A stretch of 64,000 nucleotides of DNA from Mycobacterium heidelbergense (GTDB lineage: Bacteria; Actinomycetota; Actinomycetes; Mycobacteriales; Mycobacteriaceae): positions 4,836,001-4,900,000 of the forward strand of contig NZ_AP022615.1 of NCBI RefSeq assembly GCF_010730745.1, given 5' to 3'. This document shows positions 12,416 to 20,721 of this stretch, one piece after another. The notes below the pieces were generated by a model. The model was not told the origin of the DNA, made no database searches, and worked only from the letters and a program-made list of their open reading frames with translations. A program made the translations under genes and the position numbers. How positions within the stretch are numbered: position 1 is the first letter of the stretch; each line of letters opens with the position of its first letter.

Positions 12416-15100
12416 GTGAGTCGACCCGCCCCACCTGTCCTGACGATCCGGCACGACGGGTCCCAGCGTTCTTTCGCCGCGGGCCACGAGGTGGTCGTCG
12501 GGCGTGATGCCAACGCCGACTTGCGGATCCCGGACCCGCGGATCTCCCGCGCGCACCTGATCGTGCGGTTCGATCAGGGCCGGTGGCTGGCGATCGACAA
12601 CGGCTCGCTGAACGGCACCTACGTCAACGGCTACCGGATGCCGGTCATCGACATCCACGACGGCCAGAGCATCAACGTCGGGAACCCGCAAGGGCCGCGG
12701 CTGACCTTCGCGATCGGTCCGCAGCAGGGCCAGGCCAGCCGGCCCTCGCAGCCGAGGCCGACGCGGGACTCCGGGCCGCCCACCCTGACCTGGTCCACCG
12801 TCCCGGGGCAGACGAATCCCACGGCGCCGCCTCCGCCGCCGCGCCCCGCGCCGCCCAAGCAGCCGGGAAGGCCACCCGGCCCGCCCCCACCGCGCCAGCC
12901 GGCTGCGCAGCCGCGCCAGGCGCCACCGCCGCGGCGGATCCAGACGTCGGGGATGCCGGCGGCGGCGAGGCCGCCGGCCGGAACGCCACCCGACCAGCTG
13001 ACCGTGGTCAACGCCCGGCCCGCCGGGCCGCCCGCGGCGCCCCCGCCCGAGTCGACGCCGCCCGCCGAGTCGACCGTGATCGACGCCAAGACCGCCGACG
13101 TGTCGAACCTGGCCACGCGCTTTGTGAAGTTGCTCGCGCCGCGCTCCTCGGCGGCCGCGGGCACGGCCGGCGCCATGACGATCGGTCGCGCCGCCGACAA
13201 CGACATCGTCGTCGCCGACGTCCTGGCCTCGCGCCAGCACGCGACGCTGGTGCGGACGCCGCTCGGCGCCGAGATCCGGGACAACAGCATCAACGGGACT
13301 TTCGTCAACGGCACCCGGGTCGGATCGGCGATCCTGACCGAGGACGACGTGGTCACCATCGGCAACGTCGACCTGGTGTTCCGCGGCGGCACGCTGATCC
13401 AACGCAGCGTCGCCGAGACGCGCACCGGCGGTCTGGAGGTGCGCAACGTCAAGTACGTCGTCGACAACGGCAAGCAGCTGCTGGACGGCATCTCGCTGAC
13501 CGCCCGTCCGGGCACCCTGACCGCCGTGATCGGCGGGTCGGGCGCCGGGAAGAGCACGCTGGCCCGCCTGATCGCCGGCTACACCAGCCCCAGTTCCGGT
13601 TCGGTCACCTTCGAGGGCCACAACATCCACGCCGAATACGCCTCGCTGCGCAGCAGGATCGGCATGGTGCCGCAGGACGACGTGGTGCACCGCCAGCTGA
13701 CGGTCAACCAGGCGCTGGGCTACGCCGCCGAACTCCGGCTGCCGCCCGACACCAGCGCGGCCGACCGCGCCAAGGTGGTGGCCCAGGTCCTCGACGAGCT
13801 CGACCTGACCAAGCACGCCGACACCCGGGTCGACAAGCTGTCCGGCGGTCAGCGCAAACGCGCGTCGGTGGCCCTCGAACTGCTCACCGGGCCGTCGCTG
13901 CTGATCCTCGACGAGCCGACGTCGGGCCTGGACCCGGCGCTGGACCACCAGGTCATGACGATGCTGCGGCAGTTGGCCGACGCCGGCCGCGTGGTGATCG
14001 TGGTGACGCACATGCTGTCCTACCTCGACGTCTGCGACCAGCTGCTGCTGGTGGCACCGGGCGGCAAAACCGCCTACTGCGGCCCGCCCGACCAGATCGG
14101 CGAGGCGATGGGCACCAGCAACTGGGCCAAGATCTTCACCAAGGTGGGCGCCGACCCCGAGGAAGCCAACCGGCGCTTCCTGGAGCAGCGCGAGGCGCAG
14201 AGACGGCCCCAGAAGCTGCTGCCGGACAAGACCGACGAGCCCGGCGACCTGGGCGAACCGGTGCACACCAGCGTGCGGCGCCAGATCTCGACGGTCGCGC
14301 GCCGGCAGGTCCGCCTGGTCGTCGCCGACCGCGCCTACTTCATCTTCTTGGCGCTGCTGCCGTTCATCCTCGGCGCGCTGTCGCTGACCGTTCCGGGCAA
14401 CAGCGGATTCCGCGTCCCCGGCCCGCAGGCCGGCACGCCCGACGAATCCGCGCAGATCCTGAACCTGCTGCTGCTCGCCGCGGCGTTCATGGGCACCGCG
14501 CTGACGATCCGCGACCTGGTCGGCGAGCGCGCCGTCTTCCAGCGCGAGCAAGCGGTCGGATTGTCGACGTCGGCCTACCTGCTCGCCAAGACCGCGGTGT
14601 TCTGCGGGTTCGCCATCCTGCAGTCGGCGATCACCACCACGATCGTGGTGGTCGGCAAGGGGGCGCCGTCCCAGGGCGCCGTGCTGCTGGGCCATTCCAC
14701 CTTCGCGGCCATCGTCGAGCTGTTCTTGACCGTCGCCGCGACCTGCGTCGCCTCGGCCATTCTCGGCCTGGCCATTTCGTCGCTGGTCCGCTCCAGCGAG
14801 CAGATCATGCCGCTGTTCGTGGTGTCGATCATGGCGCAGCTGGTGCTGTGCGGCGGGATGGTGCCGGTCACCGGCCGGCTCGCCCTCAACCAGCTGTCCT
14901 TCGCGATGCCGGCGCGCTGGGGCTACGCCGCGGCGGCGTCGACGGTCGACGTGCGGCACCTGGTACCGGGTTCGCTGCTGCCCCAGGACCGGTTCTGGCA
15001 GCACACACCGAAGATCTGGCTGATCGACATGGGCATGCTGGCCGCCTTGTCGGTGTTCTACGCCGGCTTCGTGCGGTGGAAAATCAGGTTGCGCCGATAG
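12416..15100 (+). CDS. FHA-FHA-ABC exporter (Rv1747 type)
   Basis: An 894-residue half-transporter with two phosphothreonine-reading FHA domains. FHA1 has GRDANADL and SRAH near residues 29-47 and NGTYVNG near 67; FHA2 has GRAADNDI near 257 and NGTFVNG near 297. A Pro-rich linker of about 110 residues separates them. The ABC domain has Walker A GGSGAGKST near 373, signature LSGGQRKRAS near 476 and DEPTSGLD; an ABC-2 membrane domain with about six segments starts near 635. Rv1747 of M. tuberculosis exports phosphatidylinositol mannosides and is phosphorylated by PknF at linker threonines. The divergent kinase 260 bases away is the likely partner. The start is a GTG at 12416. The next gene overlaps the end. 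Confidence 0.94.
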   Translation: MSRPAPPVLTIRHDGSQRSFAAGHEVVVGRDANADLRIPDPRISRAHLIVRFDQGRWLAIDNGSLNGTYVNGYRMPVIDIHDGQSINVGNPQGPRLTFAIGPQQGQASRPSQPRPTRDSGPPTLTWSTVPGQTNPTAPPPPPRPAPPKQPGRPPGPPPPRQPAAQPRQAPPPRRIQTSGMPAAARPPAGTPPDQLTVVNARPAGPPAAPPPESTPPAESTVIDAKTADVSNLATRFVKLLAPRSSAAAGTAGAMTIGRAADNDIVVADVLASRQHATLVRTPLGAEIRDNSINGTFVNGTRVGSAILTEDDVVTIGNVDLVFRGGTLIQRSVAETRTGGLEVRNVKYVVDNGKQLLDGISLTARPGTLTAVIGGSGAGKSTLARLIAGYTSPSSGSVTFEGHNIHAEYASLRSRIGMVPQDDVVHRQLTVNQALGYAAELRLPPDTSAADRAKVVAQVLDELDLTKHADTRVDKLSGGQRKRASVALELLTGPSLLILDEPTSGLDPALDHQVMTMLRQLADAGRVVIVVTHMLSYLDVCDQLLLVAPGGKTAYCGPPDQIGEAMGTSNWAKIFTKVGADPEEANRRFLEQREAQRRPQKLLPDKTDEPGDLGEPVHTSVRRQISTVARRQVRLVVADRAYFIFLALLPFILGALSLTVPGNSGFRVPGPQAGTPDESAQILNLLLLAAAFMGTALTIRDLVGERAVFQREQAVGLSTSAYLLAKTAVFCGFAILQSAITTTIVVVGKGAPSQGAVLLGHSTFAAIVELFLTVAATCVASAILGLAISSLVRSSEQIMPLFVVSIMAQLVLCGGMVPVTGRLALNQLSFAMPARWGYAAAASTVDVRHLVPGSLLPQDRFWQHTPKIWLIDMGMLAALSVFYAGFVRWKIRLRR

Positions 15101-15624
15101 GGGGCGACATCATCCACCCGCCGAAGCACGAGACGTTCGACCTGGTCGCCCGCACCAACACCGATCCGAAGGGCATTGTGCGGGCCGTCGAGGAGTACGT
15201 CGTGCGCCCCTGGGGGCTCTATGTGGCCCGCCCCACCCCCGGCCGGGCGCAGTTCCGCTACCTCGAATCGTGGCTGCTGCCGTCGCTGGGCCTGCGCGCC
15301 ACCGTCTTTCATTTCAACCCCGGTCATGAACGCGACCACGACTACTACCTCGACGTGGGCGAGTACACGCCCGGCCCGAAGGTGTGGCGCTCCGAAGACC
15401 ATTACCTCGACATCGAGGTCCGCACCGGCGCGGGCGCGGACCTGGCCGACGTCGACGAGCTGCTGGACGCCGTGCGCCACGGCCTGCTCACCCCGCAGGC
15501 CGCCGAGCGGGCGGTGCGCCGCGCCGTGGCCGCCGTCGACGGCCTGGCCCGCAACGACTACGACCTTTCCCGGTGGGCGGCCACCAACGGCCTGGAGCTC
15601 ACCTGGCCCCGGACGCCGGCGTGA
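15076..15624 (+). CDS. DUF402 family protein (Rv1632c type)
   Basis: A DUF402-type protein with HPPKHETFD, WLLPSLGLRATVFHFNPGHERD and DYYLDVGEYTP, then the YDLSRW tail. DUF402 proteins include nucleoside diphosphatases and RNA-associated phosphohydrolases, so a phosphatase role is plausible but unproven. The start is uncertain. The GTG at 15076 overlaps the ABC gene by 25 bases. A purine-rich AGGGGG at 15099-15104 points to initiation near 15109-15112, where the codons are ATC ATC and no ATG/GTG/TTG exists. The stop at 15622-15624 overlaps the ligase GTG (GTGA), which indicates co-translation with the repair genes. Confidence 0.85.
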   Translation: MENQVAPIGGDIIHPPKHETFDLVARTNTDPKGIVRAVEEYVVRPWGLYVARPTPGRAQFRYLESWLLPSLGLRATVFHFNPGHERDHDYYLDVGEYTPGPKVWRSEDHYLDIEVRTGAGADLADVDELLDAVRHGLLTPQAAERAVRRAVAAVDGLARNDYDLSRWAATNGLELTWPRTPA

Positions 15625-16619
15625 CGGGTTTCGCCGGGCTGCCCGCCTCGGTCCGCGCGGCGCTGCACGACGAGCCGGTGCCCGACTGGCGATCCCCCAC
15701 GCTGGCCACCCTGACCGACAAGCGGTTTTCCGATCCGCGATGGATCTTCGAGCGCAAATTCGACGGGATGCGCTGCCTGGCGTTCCGCGACGGCGACCGG
15801 GTGCGGCTGCTGTCGCGAAACCGTCAGCCGCTCAACGGAACCTACCCCGAACTCGTTGACGCGCTGGCCTCCCAGCGCACCACGCGGTTCGTGGTGGACG
15901 GCGAGGTGGTGGCGTTCGAAGGACGCCGTACCAGCTTCGCCCGGCTGCAGGGTCGTCTGGGCATCACCGACCCCGACGCGGCCCGGGCGTCGCCGGTCCG
16001 TGTCTTCTACTACCTCTTCGACCTGCTGCACCTCGACGGTGAGTCCACGATCGACGTGCCGCTGATGTGGCGTAAGAGGCTGCTGCGCAACGCGTTTGAC
16101 TTCGAGGATCCGCTGCGCTACACGTCCCATCGCGTCAAGGACGGGATCGCCGCCTACCGGGCCGCCTGCGCGCGCGGCGACGAGGGAGTGATCGCCAAGC
16201 TGGCCGATTCGACGTATGACGGCCGCCGCTCGCCGAATTGGTTGAAGTTCAAATGCGTCCGCGACCAAGAGTTCGTGGTCGGCGGCTATACCAGCCCCAA
16301 GGGCGCCCGAATCGAGTTGGGCGCGCTGCTGCTCGGCTATTACGAAGGCCGCGACCTCGTCTACGCCGGCAAGGTCGGCACCGGCTTCGACGAGGCCACG
16401 CTGCGCCGCCTGCACGAGCGGCTGTCGCCCATCGAGCGGGACACACCTCCGTTCGCCCGGGGTCTGGTGCATGAGAAGAGCGCCCACTGGGTACGCCCGG
16501 AGCTGGTGGCCCAAATCGGGTTCACCGAGTGGACGCGCGACGGCAAGCTCCGCCACCCGCGCTATCTCGGTCTGCGCACCGACAAGGAGCCCCGCGACGT
16601 CGTACGGGAGACACACTGA
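15621..16619 (+). CDS. ATP-dependent DNA ligase (LigD ligase-domain / LigC type)
   Basis: A 332-residue ATP-dependent ligase. The nucleotidyl-transfer motif I is RKFDGMR with the reactive Lys46; DGEVVAF (motif III), EGVIAKL (motif IV) and WLKFK (motif V) are all present, followed by an OB-fold domain with YAGKVGTGF. The size is that of a stand-alone LigC or the ligase part of LigD without nuclease or polymerase. It probably seals breaks in short-patch repair or end joining. It starts at a GTG overlapping the DUF402 stop and ends in TGATG shared with the polymerase gene, so the two are coupled. No ku gene is in the window. Confidence 0.92.
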   Translation: MTGFAGLPASVRAALHDEPVPDWRSPTLATLTDKRFSDPRWIFERKFDGMRCLAFRDGDRVRLLSRNRQPLNGTYPELVDALASQRTTRFVVDGEVVAFEGRRTSFARLQGRLGITDPDAARASPVRVFYYLFDLLHLDGESTIDVPLMWRKRLLRNAFDFEDPLRYTSHRVKDGIAAYRAACARGDEGVIAKLADSTYDGRRSPNWLKFKCVRDQEFVVGGYTSPKGARIELGALLLGYYEGRDLVYAGKVGTGFDEATLRRLHERLSPIERDTPPFARGLVHEKSAHWVRPELVAQIGFTEWTRDGKLRHPRYLGLRTDKEPRDVVRETH

Positions 16620-17530
16620 TGGCACACATCGAGGTCGAGGTCACCCATCCGGACCGGGTGATGTTTCCCGACCCCGCCTCTCAAAAAGGGATCACCAAGG
16701 GCGATCTCGTCGACTACTACGGCGAGGTGGCCGCCACGATGCTGCCGCACCTCAAGGGCCGGGCGCTCACCGTGCAACGGTTCCCGCGCGGCATCGGCGA
16801 ACAAGGGTTCGTGCAACAGGATTTCGCCGATTCGCTGCCGGACTGGTTCGACCGTGTCGAGGTCGCCCGGGAGGGCGGGGCGGGCGGCACCGTGGTGCAT
16901 CCCGTGGCCGAACGCCCCGAGGCGTTGCGCTGGCTGGCCAATCAGAACTGCATCGCGTTGCACGTGTGGCAGTCGCGGCGGGGCCGGCTGCACGAACCGG
17001 ACCGACTGGTCTTCGACCTCGACCCGTCCGACACCGACTTCGCCGTGGTGCGGGCCACCGCCCGCGCGGTGGCCGGGGTGCTGGAGGACCTCGGGCTGGC
17101 GTTTTACGTGCAGACCACCGGGTCGCGCGGGCTGCACGTCGTGGTGCCGCTGCGCGCCGACACCGACTTCGACGCCGCCCGCCAATTCGCGCGCGAGGTC
17201 GCCGAGGTGGTGGTGGCCGACGACCCCGAGCACCGCACCGTGGAAGCCCGCAAGGACAACAGGGGCCGCCGGGTGTATCTCGACATCATGCGAAACGCCT
17301 ACGCGCAGACGGCGGTTGCGCCGTATTCGGTCCGGGCCCGCGACGGCGCGCCGGTGGCGACCCCGCTGGAATGGGACGAACTGGATGCCCGCGACCTGCG
17401 GGCGGACCGGTTCACCATCCGCAACCTTCCCGAACGGCTTGCCGGGCAACGGGACCCGTGGGCCGACATGTATCGGCACGCCCGCTCGTTGACCGGCCCG
17501 GCGCGGCGCCTGGCGAGGCTACGTGCCTGA
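16619..17530 (+). CDS. LigD-type primase-polymerase (PolD)
   Basis: A 303-residue archaeo-eukaryotic primase-fold polymerase like the N-terminal domain of LigD or the stand-alone PolD of mycobacteria. The metal-binding pair is FDLDPSD near residue 134, the nucleotide-binding histidine motif is GSRGLHVVVPL near residue 165, and the third acidic residue lies in VYLDIMRNAY near residue 222. Such enzymes fill gaps with a preference for ribonucleotides and can add templated or untemplated bases. The gene is coupled to the ligase by a TGATG overlap, which together re-create LigD from two polypeptides but without the phosphoesterase domain. Confidence 0.92.
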   Translation: MAHIEVEVTHPDRVMFPDPASQKGITKGDLVDYYGEVAATMLPHLKGRALTVQRFPRGIGEQGFVQQDFADSLPDWFDRVEVAREGGAGGTVVHPVAERPEALRWLANQNCIALHVWQSRRGRLHEPDRLVFDLDPSDTDFAVVRATARAVAGVLEDLGLAFYVQTTGSRGLHVVVPLRADTDFDAARQFAREVAEVVVADDPEHRTVEARKDNRGRRVYLDIMRNAYAQTAVAPYSVRARDGAPVATPLEWDELDARDLRADRFTIRNLPERLAGQRDPWADMYRHARSLTGPARRLARLRA

Positions 17531-17613
17531 ACTGCTCGACGTGGAAGGGTTTCGGCGCCCGCCTCGCCCACGGGCGGGTGGGCGGTCGGACGGACAGCGC
17601 CGGCCTGGGTTCG

Positions 17614-17832
17614 ATGCCCGGCAACGTCTTCGAGGCCGACACGGTGTTGCCCGATCCCCAACAGGCCGGCATGCGGATTGTGCTTCGCTGGCCCTATTCG
17701 GCCAACGTGCACTGCGAGATCGATGTGGACGACAACGTTTTCGTTCAGGTTGACCAAGTCGTCAGACCCGCACCGGGGAATCCCGGCCCCAACAACGGCG
17801 CGCTGCAATGCGGCGCACCCCTGCCCGGTTAG
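17614..17832 (+). CDS. Small acidic hypothetical protein
   Basis: A 72-residue open frame beginning ATG at 17614 (MPGNVFEADTVLPDPQQAGM) with a beta-rich centre IVLRWPYSANVHCEIDVDDN and a Pro/Gly/Asn-rich tail holding a second Cys. Its low-charge, strand-like composition differs from the Arg-rich shadow frames, which is the main reason to believe it. It begins 83 bases after the polymerase stop and its stop overlaps the convergent coaE stop by four bases. No family was recognised. No signal peptide unless the true start is upstream. Confidence 0.45.
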   Translation: MPGNVFEADTVLPDPQQAGMRIVLRWPYSANVHCEIDVDDNVFVQVDQVVRPAPGNPGPNNGALQCGAPLPG

Positions 17833-19073
17833 GCGCCCGGCGAGGGCCGCCATCCGGTCGAGTCGGCCCATTCCCACGCCCGCCGGTAGGCGTCGAGAAA
17901 CCACGGCTCCTTCGCGGCGACATAGGCCGCGGCGTCGCCGCCGGCGCGCCGGTCGGCCTCGCGCTTGACGGCCAAATAGTCGGCGCGCACCTCGGGATTG
18001 TCCGCCAGCCAGTCGACGAACAGCAGGGCGAATTGTTGATTGGGCCAGCCGTCCACCCGGATGTGCACGTTGGTCGGTCGGCCCGGATCCGCCGACCCGT
18101 GAATCCGCTTGTGCCACAACCCCGGATCGTCGCCGTGGTCGTAGCGGCCGATGGTGCTGCGGGCCCCGGCATTGGAGGCCTTGACGACGTCGGAGGTGAT
18201 GCGCTCGATGCGCGGGTAGCCGGCGGCCAACAACGGCTCGACGAGTTCGTCGGCGACCGCGAGCGATTCGACGGTGACCTGAATGTCGATGACGTCCTTG
18301 GCCGGGAAATTCAGGAAGCCGGGGACGGCGGTCGAGCCGATGTGGTCGACGCGCAGCGCCCGATGGCCGCACGCGGTCTTCAGCCGGGCGACGATGCGCC
18401 GCCCCTGGTCCGGCCAACTCGGATCGGGCGGCACCAGCCGCGCCGCAGCCCGGGCGACCTCGCCCGCGCTCAGGTTGTGGGCGAACGGCAGGATGCGGCC
18501 ATGCCACACGTCGCGGGCCCGCTGCGCCAATTCGCCTGCGCTGCCGGAGTTGTCCAGCCAGACGTCGGCGACGGCGCGGCGCTGTTCGTCGCCGGCCTGG
18601 GCGGCGATCCTGGCGCGGGCGTCCTCTTCGGACATGCCGCGCTGTTCGACCAGCCGCCGCACCCGCACCTCGACGTCGGCGTGCACCACGACCACGAGCG
18701 GGAACAGCGGCGCCATGCCGGATTCCACCAGCAGCGGAATGTCCTCGACCACGACGGCGTCGTCGGGCACCGAAGCGATGATCTCCGCGCGGCGCCTGCC
18801 GACCAGCGGGTGGACGATCCCGTTGAGCCTCTGGCGGGCTTCGTCGTCGGCAAAAGCCTTGGCGGCCAGGGCCGGGCGATTCAGCGATCCGTCGGGAAGC
18901 AGGATGTCGTCGCCGAAAGCGTCGACCAGCGATGCCAGGCCTTCGGCGCCCGGCAGGACCACCTCGCGGGCGATGACATCGCCGTCGACGATGACCGCGC
19001 CGCACTGTTCGAAGGTGGCCGAGACCGCCGACTTGCCGGCGCCGATGCCACCGGTCAACCCGATGCGCAGCAT
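17829..19073 (-). CDS. coaE: Dephospho-CoA kinase fused to GrpB/UPF0157 domain
   Basis: Catalyses the last step of coenzyme A synthesis, ATP-dependent phosphorylation of dephospho-CoA. The N-terminal half (about 1-200) has the P-loop GLTGGIGAGKS, DGDVIAREV and the lid/CoA region QRLNGIVHP. The C-terminal half (about 215-405) is a GrpB-like nucleotidyltransferase-fold domain with RVDHIGSTAVPG and WPNQQFALLFVDWL. At 414 residues it matches the mycobacterial fused CoaE, whereas enterobacterial CoaE is about 200 residues. The role of the GrpB half is not settled; it has been linked to stability and folding of the enzyme. The gene follows rpsA on the same strand, 24 bases away. Confidence 0.95.
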   Translation of the reverse strand: MLRIGLTGGIGAGKSAVSATFEQCGAVIVDGDVIAREVVLPGAEGLASLVDAFGDDILLPDGSLNRPALAAKAFADDEARQRLNGIVHPLVGRRRAEIIASVPDDAVVVEDIPLLVESGMAPLFPLVVVVHADVEVRVRRLVEQRGMSEEDARARIAAQAGDEQRRAVADVWLDNSGSAGELAQRARDVWHGRILPFAHNLSAGEVARAAARLVPPDPSWPDQGRRIVARLKTACGHRALRVDHIGSTAVPGFLNFPAKDVIDIQVTVESLAVADELVEPLLAAGYPRIERITSDVVKASNAGARSTIGRYDHGDDPGLWHKRIHGSADPGRPTNVHIRVDGWPNQQFALLFVDWLADNPEVRADYLAVKREADRRAGGDAAAYVAAKEPWFLDAYRRAWEWADSTGWRPSPGA

Positions 19074-19097
19074 GACGTGAGCGCGATCAGAAAAGGG

Positions 19098-20543
19098 CTA
19101 AGCGTTGCCGGCGAGCTTTTCCCGCAGGGCCGCCAATTGGGCGTCGCTGGCCAGCGATCCGCCCGCCGCCTTCTCCGACGGCGCGCCGTTGCCCGGCGCC
19201 TGGTCGCCATCGCCGTGCCCGGCCGCCTCCGCCGCGGCGAACTTCTCCATCTGCGCGGTGTGCATCTTGTGCCGGCGCTCGGCCTCGGCGTAGCGGCCCT
19301 CCCACTCGGTGCGCTGCTTGTCGAATCCCTCGAGCCATTCGTTGGTTTCGGAGTCGAAGCCCTCGGGGAAGATGTAGTTGCCCTGCTCGTCGTAGCTGTC
19401 GGCCATGCCGTACTTCGCCGGGTCGAACTCGTCGGTGTAGTCCTCGTTGGCCTGCTTGAGCGACAACGAGATCCGGCGCCGCTCCAGGTCGATGTCGATC
19501 ACCTTGACCATCGCGTCGTCGCCGACGGCGACCACCTGGTCGGGCACCTCGACGTGACGCTCGGCCAGCTCGGAGATGTGCACCAGGCCCTCGATGCCCT
19601 CCTCGACGCGCACGAACGCGCCGAACGGCACCAGCTTGGTGACCTTGCCCGGCACGATCTGGCCGATGGCGTGGGTGCGGGCGAAGTGCCGCCACGGGTC
19701 TTCCTGGGTTGCCTTGAGCGACAACGAAACCCGCTCGCGGTCCATGTCGACGTCGAGCACCTCGACGGTGACCTCGTCGCCGACCTGGACCACCTCGGAC
19801 GGGTGGTCGATGTGCTTCCAACTCAACTCGGAGACGTGCACCAGGCCGTCCACCCCGCCGAGATCGACGAACGCGCCGAAGTTGACGATGGAGGACACCA
19901 CACCCTTGCGGATGCTGCCCTTCTGCAGCTGGTTCAAGAATTCGCTGCGCACCTCGGACTGGGTCTGCTCCAGCCAGGCTCGCCGGGACAGGACCACGTT
20001 GTTGCGGTTCTTGTCCAGCTCGATGATCTTGGCCTCGATCTCCTTGCCGATGTACGGCTGCAGGTCACGAACGCGCCGCATCTCGACGAGCGAGGCGGGC
20101 AGGAAGCCCCGCAGCCCGATGTCGAGGATCAGGCCGCCCTTGACCACCTCGATGACGGTGCCCTTGACGGCCTCGTCCTTCTCCTTGAGCGCCTCGATGG
20201 TGCCCCACGCGCGCTCGTACTGGGCGCGCTTCTTGGAGAGGATCAGCCGGCCTTCTTTGTCCTCCTTGGTGAGGACCAGGGCCTCGACCTCGTCGCCGAC
20301 GGAGACGACCTCGTTGGGGTCGACGTCGTGCTTGATGGAGAGCTCGCGGGCGGGGATGACCCCTTCGGTCTTGTAGCCGATGTCGAGGAGCACCTCGTCC
20401 CGGTCCACTTTGACGATGGTTCCTTCGACGATGTCGCCATCGTTGAAGTACTTGATCGTTTTGTCGATGGCGGCAAGGAAATCCTCGCTGGAGCCTATGT
20501 CGTTGACGGCTACTTGCGGCGAGGTGATGGCGGGACTCGGCAT
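19098..20543 (-). CDS. rpsA: 30S ribosomal protein S1
   Basis: A 481-residue S1 protein with four S1 RNA-binding repeats: about 36-105, 123-190 (ILDIGLRGFLPASLV), 208-278 (VNFGAFVDLGGVDGLVHVSEL) and 293-363 (VPFGAFVRVEEGIEGLVHISEL). A mycobacterial C-terminal tail of about 115 residues follows, ending ALREKLAGNA. It recruits mRNA to the 30S subunit and in M. tuberculosis has been discussed as a pyrazinoic acid target through this tail. The ATG at 20543 gives the conserved MPSPA/VTSPQVAVNDIGS start. polA lies 178 bases upstream on the same strand with a hairpin between. Confidence 0.98.
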   Translation of the reverse strand: MPSPAITSPQVAVNDIGSSEDFLAAIDKTIKYFNDGDIVEGTIVKVDRDEVLLDIGYKTEGVIPARELSIKHDVDPNEVVSVGDEVEALVLTKEDKEGRLILSKKRAQYERAWGTIEALKEKDEAVKGTVIEVVKGGLILDIGLRGFLPASLVEMRRVRDLQPYIGKEIEAKIIELDKNRNNVVLSRRAWLEQTQSEVRSEFLNQLQKGSIRKGVVSSIVNFGAFVDLGGVDGLVHVSELSWKHIDHPSEVVQVGDEVTVEVLDVDMDRERVSLSLKATQEDPWRHFARTHAIGQIVPGKVTKLVPFGAFVRVEEGIEGLVHISELAERHVEVPDQVVAVGDDAMVKVIDIDLERRRISLSLKQANEDYTDEFDPAKYGMADSYDEQGNYIFPEGFDSETNEWLEGFDKQRTEWEGRYAEAERRHKMHTAQMEKFAAAEAAGHGDGDQAPGNGAPSEKAAGGSLASDAQLAALREKLAGNA

Positions 20544-20680
20544 GTTGTTGGGTTGCTCCGGACAGGTTGGGTCGTAGGGACAAAATCAGGATTTACTCGT
20601 CGAGGCTACTCGACTGGGCACACGCTGGCCAAACCCGGGCGGCGCGCGCGAGCCCGACGGCCGCCGCGAATGCATCGCCA

Positions 20681-20709
20681 CGGCGAGGTTTCGGACGTTA
20701 CGCTCGCCG
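20681..20709 (-). terminator. Hairpin between polA and rpsA
   Basis: Seven-base arms CGGCGAG and CTCGCCG enclose 15 bases, starting 13 bases past the polA stop. It could end the polA transcript or form part of the rpsA leader. There is no T-run after it, so it is not a classic intrinsic terminator. Confidence 0.35.
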
Positions 20710-20721
20710 GCTTGAGCGCCC

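Noticed and set aside
12389..15004. 871-codon open frame on the minus strand opposite the FHA-ABC gene
   Set aside because: Composition is Arg/His/Gln/Gly-rich shadow sequence with no domain; the plus-strand frame has clear FHA and ABC motifs.
12583..15624. 1013-codon plus-strand frame joining the ABC region to DUF402
   Set aside because: Only the last part (from 15076) is coding; the rest is the out-of-frame shadow of the ABC gene.
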